Shown here: positions 1 to 5,836 of the stretch, one piece after another
How positions within the stretch are numbered: position 1 is the stretch's first letter
Layout: every line of letters begins with the position of its first letter
From: Burkholderiales bacterium
GTDB taxonomy: Bacteria > Pseudomonadota > Gammaproteobacteria > Burkholderiales > Burkholderiaceae
Length of the DNA stretch: 13,300 nt
Direction of reading: 5' to 3'
Assembly (NCBI GenBank): GCA_903643055.1
Contig: CAHJWV010000120.1
Location: 1 to 13,300, forward strand
Notes under the pieces: generated by a model
Seen by the model: only the letters and a program-made list of their open reading frames with translations
Databases searched by the model: none
Told to the model about the DNA's origin: nothing
Translations under genes and position numbers: made by a program

Positions 1-1
1 G

Positions 2-817
2 GTGTTCTATTTCCCTGGTTGCGGCTCGGAGCGGTTGTTCTCGCAAGTGGGCCTGGCCACGCAAGCGATGCTGTGGCATGCCGGCGTGCAAACCGTGCTG
101 CCGCCGGGTTATCTCTGCTGCGGTTATCCGCAAAAAGGCTCGGGCCAGTTCGACAAGGCCGAGAAGATCATCACCGACAACCGGGTGCTCTTCCACCGCG
201 TGGCTAACACGCTGAACTACCTCGACATCAAGACGGTGGTGGTGAGTTGCGGCACCTGCTACGACCAGCTGCAGGGCTATCAGTTCGAGAAGATCTTCCC
301 CCGGTGCCGGATCATCGACATTCACGAATACCTACTTGAAAAAGGCATCAAGCTCGAAGGCAACGGCGGCTACCTGTACCACGACCCCTGCCACACGCCG
401 ATGAAGCTGCAGGAGCCGATGAAGACGGTGAAGGCGCTGCTCGGTGACAACGTGCTGAAGAGCGACCGCTGCTGTGGCGAAAGCGGCACGCTCGGTGTCA
501 CGCGGCCTGACATCGCGACGCAGGTGCGTTTCCGCAAGGAAGAAGAGCTGCGCAAGGACGAAGCCAAGCTGCGTGAACGCATGAAGGGCGTCGACAATCC
601 GACCACCGTCGTGACACAGAAAAGCGATCTGAAAATCCTGACTTCGTGCCCGAGCTGCCTGCAGGGGCTGAGCCGTTATGGCAACGACCTGAACAATGGC
701 TTGCTGGAAGCCGACTACATCGTCGTCGAGATGGCCAACAAAATCCTCGGGCCAGATTGGATGCCGGAATACGTGCGGCTTGCCAACGATGGGGGCATTG
801 AGCGGGTGCTGGTCTGA
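2..817 (+). CDS. C-terminal part of a CCG-domain (cysteine-rich) Fe-S / FAD-linked oxidoreductase, 5'-truncated by the window
   Basis: The reading frame is open at the window edge, so the first visible codon (GTG) is probably internal and only the last 271 residues are seen. Two cysteine-rich CCG modules are present: C7, C39-C40-G41 and C83-x-x-C86, then C130, C157-C158-G159 and C216-x-x-C219. Paired modules like these bind Fe-S clusters in heterodisulfide-reductase HdrB, GlpC and LldE (glycolate/lactate/glycerol-3-phosphate oxidoreductases). In Burkholderiales such a tail commonly ends a very long fused protein carrying DUF3683, FAD-binding and 4Fe-4S domains, and that is my inference for the missing part. 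A stand-alone GlpC/LldE-like subunit is the alternative. The likely role is cytoplasmic or membrane-associated electron transfer from a 2-hydroxyacid-type substrate, but no substrate can be read from this fragment. It converges on the next gene with a 111-base gap. Confidence 0.85.
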   Translation: MFYFPGCGSERLFSQVGLATQAMLWHAGVQTVLPPGYLCCGYPQKGSGQFDKAEKIITDNRVLFHRVANTLNYLDIKTVVVSCGTCYDQLQGYQFEKIFPRCRIIDIHEYLLEKGIKLEGNGGYLYHDPCHTPMKLQEPMKTVKALLGDNVLKSDRCCGESGTLGVTRPDIATQVRFRKEEELRKDEAKLRERMKGVDNPTTVVTQKSDLKILTSCPSCLQGLSRYGNDLNNGLLEADYIVVEMANKILGPDWMPEYVRLANDGGIERVLV

Positions 818-850
818 CCCGAACTCCGGAGAGCCCATGTGCCGTCAAGC

Positions 851-873
851 GCGCCACCGATGAATGGTGGCGC
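851..873. terminator. Hairpin between convergent genes, possible bidirectional terminator
   Basis: A perfect 8-bp GC-rich stem (GCGCCACC / GGTGGCGC) with a 7-base loop lies about 33 bases past the stop of the oxidoreductase gene and about 55 bases past the stop of the convergent Bug-protein gene. Only a short, weak T-run follows (TTAT), so this is a plausible but not canonical intrinsic terminator. Confidence 0.45.
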
Positions 874-928
874 TTATCCGGTAACTCGGGCCGATGCGCA
901 GCATGCGCACGGTTAGCCCTTGAGGCGC

Positions 929-1918
929 TTACTCGGCGGAAAGCTTGCGCGCCTTGATCAGCGCGTGCCAAAAGGTCGTTTCCTTCTCGATGAACGCGCC
1001 GAGGGCCGGGCCATCGCCGGGAATGACTTCGAGGCCGAAGTCTTCGAGCCGGGCTTTGACTTCGGGTACGGCGATCGCCTTGTTCATCTCGGTGCTCAGG
1101 CGCGCAACGATGTCGGCCGGCGTGCCTTTCGGTACGAACAGGCCTTGCCAGGCGGTGACTTCGAAGCCCTTGATGCCGATCTCGTCGAGCGTCGGGACAT
1201 CAGGCAGCGATGGCAGCCGCTTCAATGACATCACCGCCAGCGCGCGCAGCTTGCCGGAGCGGATGTGCGGCAAGCCGCCGGCGGTGTCGACCACCATCAT
1301 CGGCACTTGCCCGCCGATCAGGTCTTGCACGGCCATGCCGGTACCGCGATAAGGCACATGCACGACAAAGCTGTCGGTGCGGCTTTTCAGCAGCTCCATC
1401 GCCAGATGGTGCGGGCTGCCGACGCCGGGCGAGGCATAGCTGTATTTGCCAGGGTTCTTCTTGATTTCCGCCAGCAGCTGCTGAGCGCTGCTAAAGCCGG
1501 CCTGCGGGTTCACGGCGAGAATCAGCGGAAAGCGAGCCATCAGGCCGACCGGGCGAAACTCTTTCGGGTCGTAGGGCAGATGTTTGTACATCGCCGAGTT
1601 GAGCACCAGCGCGCCGTTGTCGCCGGTCATGATCGTGTAGCCGTCGGGTGCCGATTTCGCCGCGTTGTCGGTGCCGATGATTGCGGCGGCGCCGGGGCGG
1701 TTGTCGATGATCAGTGTCTGCCCAAGCTGCTTGCCCAACTGCGGCGCCAGCTGCCGTGCGAGGTAATCGGAGCCGCCGCCGGCCGGGTACGACACGACCC
1801 AGCGGATCGGTTTGCTGGGCCAGGCCTCGGCGCCGGCGGCCAGTGGCACAGCCCATGGAAGCAGCGCTAGGCTCGTGATCAGCAAGCGGCGAAATGAACG
1901 GGTCGAAGAGGGCAGCAT
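929..1918 (-). CDS. Bug/TctC-family periplasmic substrate-binding protein (tripartite tricarboxylate transporter type)
   Basis: 329 residues, the normal length for the family. An N-terminal signal peptide has an Arg-rich start, a hydrophobic core at about residues 12-28 and a probable signal-peptidase-I site after A30 (AGA). The mature protein opens with the family hallmark WPSKPIRWVVSYPAGGGSD, where the PAGGGSD loop (45-51) contacts the carboxylate of the ligand in solved Bug proteins. The start at 1918 is preferred over an in-frame start nine codons upstream because GGAG lies 7 bases ahead and the signal peptide then begins cleanly. Bug proteins bind small carboxylates or related ligands in the periplasm, and most Burkholderiales copies are orphans. 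No tctA/tctB membrane genes are nearby here, so transport partner and ligand are unknown. It is transcribed divergently from the HIT gene and convergently with the oxidoreductase. Confidence 0.93.
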   Translation of the reverse strand: MLPSSTRSFRRLLITSLALLPWAVPLAAGAEAWPSKPIRWVVSYPAGGGSDYLARQLAPQLGKQLGQTLIIDNRPGAAAIIGTDNAAKSAPDGYTIMTGDNGALVLNSAMYKHLPYDPKEFRPVGLMARFPLILAVNPQAGFSSAQQLLAEIKKNPGKYSYASPGVGSPHHLAMELLKSRTDSFVVHVPYRGTGMAVQDLIGGQVPMMVVDTAGGLPHIRSGKLRALAVMSLKRLPSLPDVPTLDEIGIKGFEVTAWQGLFVPKGTPADIVARLSTEMNKAIAVPEVKARLEDFGLEVIPGDGPALGAFIEKETTFWHALIKARKLSAE

Positions 1919-1925
1919 CACAAAG

Positions 1926-1929
1926 CTCC
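1926..1929 (-). promoter_or_regulatory. Ribosome binding site of the Bug-family gene
   Basis: GGAG on the minus strand, 7 bases before the ATG at 1918. It decides between this start and the in-frame start at 1945. Confidence 0.6.
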
Positions 1930-2003
1930 AGCAGTCGGGTGTCAATCATCTTATCGACGCAATGCGACGCAGTGAGCGAGGGCGGCCCGCGATAATCCGG
2001 CGG

Positions 2004-2471
2004 ATGACGACACCGCTTTCTTTCCATCCCCGTCTTGATGCCGCCGCAGGCTGCGAATTGTGTGAATGTGCGGGCGGCTTGCTGCTCTGGAGCGACAGCG
2101 ATTGGCGGGTGATCCGAGCCGATGACGCGGCATTTCCAGCGTTCTATCGCGTGGTCAGCCAGCGCCACGTCAGCGAGCTGTCGGAGCTGACCGAATTGCA
2201 ACGGCAGCGCTGTCTCGATCTGGTTTGCGCAGTCGAGCGTGTGCTGCTGGAGCGGTTGAAGCCGACCAAGGTCAACCTGGCGGCGCTGGGCAATTTGGTG
2301 CCGCACCTGCATTGGCACATCGTGGCCCGCTTTGCATGGGACAGCCATTTTCCGCAGCCGATCTGGGGTGTGCGCCAGAGGGAAGTCGAGCCCGGTGCGG
2401 TCAGCCGCCTCGCCTGTTCACTGGCCGAACTTGACGCGGCCGTGCTGGCTACACTGCAGCGACTTTCCTGA
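2004..2471 (+). CDS. HIT (histidine triad) family nucleotide-binding hydrolase
   Basis: 155 residues. The histidine triad is H101-L-H103-W-H105-I-V. By homology to FHIT and HINT the middle His (H103) is the nucleophile that attacks a nucleoside-phosphate bond. A Cys cluster at C17, C20 and C22 (CELCEC) near the start may bind a structural zinc, as in some HIT proteins. Substrate class (AMP-lysine/adenosine phosphoramidate, dinucleoside polyphosphate or other) cannot be assigned. The ATG at 2004 is chosen because the CELC motif then sits near the N-terminus; the frame stays open upstream and an ATG at 1962 is possible. No clear Shine-Dalgarno precedes 2004. A GATAAT hexamer at 1991-1996 sits only 7 bases before this ATG. 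The DUF971 gene follows 23 bases downstream, so co-transcription with it and ubiE is likely. Confidence 0.9.
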   Translation: MTTPLSFHPRLDAAAGCELCECAGGLLLWSDSDWRVIRADDAAFPAFYRVVSQRHVSELSELTELQRQRCLDLVCAVERVLLERLKPTKVNLAALGNLVPHLHWHIVARFAWDSHFPQPIWGVRQREVEPGAVSRLACSLAELDAAVLATLQRLS

Positions 2472-2494
2472 CGCTCTCGCAAACACAACCCTCC

Positions 2495-2932
2495 ATGGCC
2501 GGCCTCACGCCCCAAACCCCGCAGCCCACGGCCATCACCGTGCACCAGCAGTCCAAGGCGCTGGAAGTCGCGTTTGCGGACGGGCGGGTGTTTCGCATTC
2601 CGTTCGAGCTGATGCGCGTCTATTCGCCATCGGCTGAAGTCCAAGGGCATGGCGCCGGTCAGGAAGTGCTGCAGATCGGCAAGCGCGATGTCGATCTGAT
2701 CTCGCTCGATCCGGTGGGCAACTACGCCGTGCAACCGACCTTCTCCGACGGCCACAGCACCGGCATTTTTTCCTGGGACTACCTGTACTTTCTCGGCTCG
2801 CAAGAAGCGCAACTGTGGGCGCAATACGAAGCGCGGCTGCAGCAAGCCGGGCAGAGCCGAGACAGCGTGTCGGAACGCCCGACGGATCCGTCCGCCGATC
2901 AGCCCGCTTCCGGCTGCGGCCACCATCACTGA
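2495..2932 (+). CDS. DUF971 (gamma-butyrobetaine hydroxylase-like N-terminal domain) protein
   Basis: 145 residues. The DUF971 fold spans about residues 12-110, with the conserved ending HSTGIFSWDYLYFLG (87-101) and the segment AFADGRVFRIPFELMRVYSP (26-45). The same small domain forms the N-terminus of gamma-butyrobetaine hydroxylase and appears in Fe-S-related proteins, but the stand-alone bacterial form has no firmly known role to me. After a low-complexity linker the protein ends GCGHHH (C141, H143-H145), a possible metal-binding tail. The gene sits between the HIT gene (23-base gap) and ubiE (45-base gap) on the same strand. DUF971 next to ubiE is a recurrent betaproteobacterial order, suggesting a link to quinone synthesis or metal/Fe-S handling (inference). 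The ATG follows CCCTCC rather than a Shine-Dalgarno. Confidence 0.88.
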   Translation: MAGLTPQTPQPTAITVHQQSKALEVAFADGRVFRIPFELMRVYSPSAEVQGHGAGQEVLQIGKRDVDLISLDPVGNYAVQPTFSDGHSTGIFSWDYLYFLGSQEAQLWAQYEARLQQAGQSRDSVSERPTDPSADQPASGCGHHH

Positions 2933-2977
2933 GCGGGCCGATGCCGTCATCGCCCACTGCAACCCATTGAGTCCTCC

Positions 2978-3709
2978 ATGAGCAATACCCATTTCGGCTT
3001 TCAGACCGTCGACGAAGCAGAGAAATCCAGCCGCGTGCGCGGCGTCTTCGATTCGGTGGCATCGCGTTATGACGTGATGAACGACTTGATGTCGATGGGC
3101 CTGCATCGGGCCTGGAAGGCTTACACCGTGGCGGTCGCGGCCGTGCGCGAGGGAGATCGCGTGCTTGACATCGCTGGTGGCACCGGCGACCTCGCACGCG
3201 CGTTTGCGAAGAAGGTCGGCCCGCGCGGGCTGGTCGTTCACACCGACATCAACGAGGCGATGCTGCGCCAGGGCCGCGAGCGCTTGATCAACGAAGGCCT
3301 GGCGCTGCCGACATCGATCTGCGACGCGGAGGCCTTGCCCTTTCCATCGGAAAGCTTCGACCTGGTGTCGGTGGCCTTCGGCCTGCGCAATATGACCCAC
3401 AAGGATCGGGCGCTGGCCGAGATGAACCGCGTGCTGCGCCCCGGCGGCCGCTTGCTCGTGCTCGAGTTTTCGAAGGTGGCAGCGCCGCTGGAGAAGGCTT
3501 ATGACTGGTATTCGTTCAAGGTGCTGCCGCGCCTGGGCCAATGGGTGGCGGGCGACGCGAAGAGCTACCAATACCTCGCCGAGTCGATCCGCATGCACCC
3601 GGGCCAAAAGGAATTGAAGGCGCTGATGAAGACGGCCGGATTCGGCCATGTCGACGTCCACAACCTCAGCGCGGGCGTGGTGGCCCTGCACGCCGGCATC
3701 AAATGCTGA
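2978..3709 (+). CDS. ubiE: UbiE: demethylmenaquinone / 2-methoxy-6-polyprenyl-1,4-benzoquinol C-methyltransferase
   Basis: 243 residues, close to the family's usual length of about 250. It is a class I SAM-dependent methyltransferase. The SAM-binding glycine motif I is [12 protein letters not shown] (62-73), the acidic end of beta2 is HTD (88-90), and the UbiE/COQ5 signatures are FGLRNM (134-139) and [16 protein letters not shown] (151-166). It catalyses the C-methylation step of ubiquinone synthesis and, where present, the last step of menaquinone synthesis, in the cytoplasm or at the membrane surface. It is the third gene of the HIT-DUF971-ubiE run. The usual betaproteobacterial followers (a Tim44-like gene, ubiJ and ubiB) are not here; an eps locus begins instead. 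A hairpin starts 2 bases after the stop. The ATG at 2978 follows TCCTCC and has no conventional Shine-Dalgarno, but residue 1 matches the expected family N-terminus. Confidence 0.97.
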   Translation: MSNTHFGFQTVDEAEKSSRVRGVFDSVASRYDVMNDLMSMGLHRAWKAYTVAVAAVREGDRVLDIAGGTGDLARAFAKKVGPRGLVVHTDINEAMLRQGRERLINEGLALPTSICDAEALPFPSESFDLVSVAFGLRNMTHKDRALAEMNRVLRPGGRLLVLEFSKVAAPLEKAYDWYSFKVLPRLGQWVAGDAKSYQYLAESIRMHPGQKELKALMKTAGFGHVDVHNLSAGVVALHAGIKC

Positions 3710-3710
3710 A

Positions 3711-3734
3711 AACCGCGGTGGTTCGCCACCGGTT
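3711..3734 (+). terminator. Hairpin with TTCG loop directly after ubiE
   Basis: CGGTGG (3716-3721), TTCG loop (3722-3725) and CCACCG (3726-3731) form a perfect 6-bp stem. Flanking AACC (3711-3714) can also pair with GGTT (3731-3734) in an alternative bulged register. It begins 2 bases after the ubiE stop codon. No T-tract follows, so it could end transcription only weakly, or act mainly as a 3'-end stabiliser of the ubiE mRNA. Confidence 0.45.
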
Positions 3735-3878
3735 GGAGGCATGGCTCGATCCCGCCTTTGGCGTAATTTTCTGACCTCATGTTTGCAGTGAGTGTGTCTC
3801 TGCGGAGTCACCCCTTATCCGGGGCCGCAGGGCCGTTACGCATCACCGGTACACTCGTCCTTTGTTCCCGGATGCCCG

Positions 3879-3900
3879 CTCGAAAGTCAGCGCTTTCGGG
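3879..3900. repeat. Inverted repeat / hairpin upstream of epsD
   Basis: CGAAAG (3881-3886) and CTTTCG (3893-3898) pair around a 6-base loop. The stem extends by a T-G wobble (3880/3899) and C-G (3879/3900). It lies in the 242-base gap between ubiE and epsD, about 50 bases before the epsD start. It could be an operator or leader hairpin of the eps operon. I find no convincing sigma-70 or sigma-54 promoter beside it. Confidence 0.35.
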
Positions 3901-3936
3901 TATGTTGATCAGACCGATCCCTCGCTCGGAACTTCC

Positions 3937-3941
3937 AGGAG
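3937..3941 (+). promoter_or_regulatory. Ribosome binding site of epsD
   Basis: AGGAG, 10 bases before the ATG at 3952. It supports that start over the upstream in-frame TTG at 3862, which would also add 30 residues ahead of an otherwise normal lipoprotein signal peptide. Confidence 0.55.
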
Positions 3942-3951
3942 CCTCTTGCCG

Positions 3952-4929
3952 ATGACTGCCTTTTCGACGCCGTCGCGCTTCGCATTCAACTCCGGTCGAC
4001 TTCTGGCCATGGCCGTGGCCTGCAGTGCGGCATTGCTGGTCGGTTGCGGCGGAAAAAACAAAGACAAGCCCGCCTCGCAAACGGCCGCCAAGGTCAACAA
4101 AGAAGAGATCACCGTCCATCAGATCAACTTCGTGCTGCAGCAGCGCGGCATTGCCGGCTCACCAACGCTGCCGACGAGCAAGCAGGTGCTTGACCGTCTG
4201 GTCGATCAGGAGCTTGCGATCCAGCAAGCCCAGGAGCAGAAGCTGGAGCGCGATCCGCGCATCGTTCAGCAGCTCGAAGCCGCACGCCGCGACATCCTTG
4301 CCCGTGCTTACCTCGAGAAGGTGGGGGCTACCGCTCCCAAGCCCACCGCCGAAGAGGTGAAGGTGTATTACGACGCCAAGCCGGCGCTCTTCAAAGAGCG
4401 GCGTATCTACAGCCTGCAGGAACTGGTGGTCGAAGCCAAGCCCGAGCAGGTCGAAGTGCTGCGTGCGAAGGTGCTGGCCGCGCAAGACGTCAACGAATTC
4501 GTCACCTTCCTGAAGGCCAATGGTTACAAGTTCGCGGGCAATCAGGAGACGAAGGCGGCTGAGCAACTGCCGCTGTCCAGTCTCGATGCTTTTGCCCGCA
4601 TGAAAGATGGCCAGGCGCTGTTCAACGCCCACGCGACCGGGGTGCAGGTTGTGTTCCTCGCCGGTTCGCGCAGCCAGCCGGTCGATGAAGAGCGCGCAAA
4701 GCCGGCGATCGAGCAGTTCTTGCTCAATGAGCGCCGCCGCAAAATCGTCGACGATGACATCAAGGCATTGCGTGCTGCGGCGAAGATAGAGTACGTCGGG
4801 GAATTCGCTTCGGCGGCCGCGTCAGCACCTGTGGCCACGGCCGCTTCGCCGATCGCTTCCGAGCCGGCCTTCGCCGCTTCGGGGCCCGACGCGGCGAGCA
4901 TGGAAAAAGGCCTCACGGGTTTGAAATGA
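3952..4929 (+). CDS. epsD: EpsD-family lipoprotein, peptidyl-prolyl cis-trans isomerase-like, exopolysaccharide locus
   Basis: 325 residues with a lipoprotein signal peptide: hydrophobic stretch at about 17-30 and lipobox L29-V30-G31-C32. Gly at +2 predicts outer-membrane sorting. Residues about 45-125 are a SurA/PrsA-like N-terminal helical chaperone region, and a parvulin-like region lies at about 148-250. That parvulin part looks degenerate: I do not see the usual GGDLG or terminal HI/LV motifs, so isomerase activity is doubtful and a chaperone or scaffolding role is likely (inference). The C-terminal 40 residues are an Ala/Ser/Pro-rich disordered tail. By position directly ahead of epsE, epsF and epsG it matches the first gene of the betaproteobacterial eps module, as in methanolan-type and exosortase-B-linked loci. 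It is separated from epsE by 53 bases containing a strong inverted repeat. Confidence 0.9.
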   Translation: MTAFSTPSRFAFNSGRLLAMAVACSAALLVGCGGKNKDKPASQTAAKVNKEEITVHQINFVLQQRGIAGSPTLPTSKQVLDRLVDQELAIQQAQEQKLERDPRIVQQLEAARRDILARAYLEKVGATAPKPTAEEVKVYYDAKPALFKERRIYSLQELVVEAKPEQVEVLRAKVLAAQDVNEFVTFLKANGYKFAGNQETKAAEQLPLSSLDAFARMKDGQALFNAHATGVQVVFLAGSRSQPVDEERAKPAIEQFLLNERRRKIVDDDIKALRAAAKIEYVGEFASAAASAPVATAASPIASEPAFAASGPDAASMEKGLTGLK

Positions 4930-4931
4930 GC

Positions 4932-4951
4932 AACGGTGCCACGGCACCGTT
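4932..4951. repeat. Perfect 9-bp inverted repeat between epsD and epsE
   Basis: AACGGTGCC and GGCACCGTT are exact reverse complements separated by the two bases AC. As RNA this gives an 8-bp stem with a CACG tetraloop, beginning 2 bases after the epsD stop and ending 31 bases before the epsE start. There is no T-tract. It may be a protein-binding palindrome, or an intercistronic hairpin that protects the epsD message or lowers read-through into epsEFG. Confidence 0.6.
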
Positions 4952-4982
4952 CGAGAGACATTGAACAGGAGTTGATGAGAGC

Positions 4983-5810
4983 ATGAGTACCTTGATGCGT
5001 TTCGCTTTGCTGTGCTGGATGCTGGCTTTGGCATGCGTTGCACCGACGTTTGCCCAAACCCCGCAGCAGCCCGCCAACAAGACCTTGGAATATGTGCTCG
5101 GCGCTGGCGACATCATTCGGGTGTCGGTCTACCAGAACCCGGACCTGAGCCTGGAAACCCGGATCTCGGAACTCGGCCAGATCACCTTCCCGCTGGTGGG
5201 CAATGTGTCGGTCGGTGGTGCTTCGGTCTCGTCGGCCCAGGACCGCATTGCAAAGCAGTTGCGCGACGGGGGCTTTGTCTTGAAGCCCCAGGTCAACGTC
5301 ATGCTGGTGCAGGCGCGCAGCAGCCAGGTGTCGATTCTCGGGCAGGTCTCGAAGCCCGGCCGCTACCCGATCGAAACCGTCAACAGCAAGGTCTCTGAGA
5401 TGATTGCCACGGCCGGTGGCGTGCTGCCCGCAGGTGCCGATGTCGTGACCTTGACGGGCGTGCGCAATGGCGCACCGGTCAAGCTCAGCATTGATTTGCC
5501 ATCCGTCTTTCAAGGCGGCAAGGCCGATCTGGATGTCGTGGTGGCCAATGGCGACACGCTGTTCGTCGACCGTGCTGCCACCTTCTACATCTATGGCGAA
5601 GTTCAGAAGCCCGGCGTCTATCGCCTGGAGCGCGGCATGACCGTGCTGCAGGCTCTGGCGCAGGGCGGTGGCTTGACCCAGCGGGGCACCGAGCGTGGCC
5701 TGCGCCTGCATCGCCGTGACGCGAGCAACGCGCTGAAGATCACTGAGCCGGGCATGAACGATGTGGTTGAGCGCGACGATGTGATCTACGTTCGCGAATC
5801 CTTGTTCTGA
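4983..5810 (+). CDS. epsE: EpsE polysaccharide export protein (OPX family, Poly_export + SLBB domains)
   Basis: 275 residues. The signal peptide is 1-24, with a probable signal-peptidase-I site after TFA (22-24). C18 is not in a good lipobox, so unlike Wza this looks like a soluble or peripherally attached protein. The Poly_export domain occupies about 35-112 (YVLGAGDIIRVSVYQNPDLS at 37-56). Two SLBB beta-grasp domains follow, at about 115-165 (ILGQVSKPGRYPI) and 202-245 (IYGEVQKPGVYRLERGMTV). There is no C-terminal amphipathic helix like the one that forms the Wza pore, so export across the outer membrane would need another component (inference). It should dock onto EpsF in the periplasm. 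AGGAG lies 11 bases before the ATG, and a second ATG four codons in (4995) is possible. The epsF start is 26 bases downstream. Confidence 0.94.
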   Translation: MSTLMRFALLCWMLALACVAPTFAQTPQQPANKTLEYVLGAGDIIRVSVYQNPDLSLETRISELGQITFPLVGNVSVGGASVSSAQDRIAKQLRDGGFVLKPQVNVMLVQARSSQVSILGQVSKPGRYPIETVNSKVSEMIATAGGVLPAGADVVTLTGVRNGAPVKLSIDLPSVFQGGKADLDVVVANGDTLFVDRAATFYIYGEVQKPGVYRLERGMTVLQALAQGGGLTQRGTERGLRLHRRDASNALKITEPGMNDVVERDDVIYVRESLF

Positions 5811-5836
5811 CAGCCCACGTGGAGCCACAAGCGACC

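Noticed and set aside
837..863. Tiny open frame starting ATGTGCCGT after a GGAG-like sequence downstream of the oxidoreductase
   Set aside because: Only eight codons and it overlaps the hairpin; no evidence of a peptide.
1944..1949. TTGACA on the minus strand as the -35 box of the Bug-protein gene
   Set aside because: A -10 box at normal spacing would overlap the start codon, putting the transcript start inside the coding region, so it does not fit the start at 1918.
1991..1996. GATAAT as a -10 box giving a leaderless HIT-gene message
   Set aside because: The hexamer is close to consensus and spaced for a transcript start at the ATG, but no acceptable -35 box lies 16-18 bases upstream. Kept only as a remark.
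2144..3811. A 555-codon open frame on the minus strand opposite HIT, DUF971 and ubiE
   Set aside because: It covers three well-recognised plus-strand genes, its translation is rich in Arg/His/Gln low-complexity sequence and shows no known motif. It is an artefact of high-GC codon use.
3850..3855. TACACT as the -10 box of an epsD promoter
   Set aside because: No -35 element at usual spacing (CGCAGG there), and no sigma-54 GG/GC pair was found in 3710-3951 either.
4542..5828. A 428-codon open frame on the minus strand opposite epsD/epsE
   Set aside because: Antisense to two family-recognised genes, with no motif of its own.
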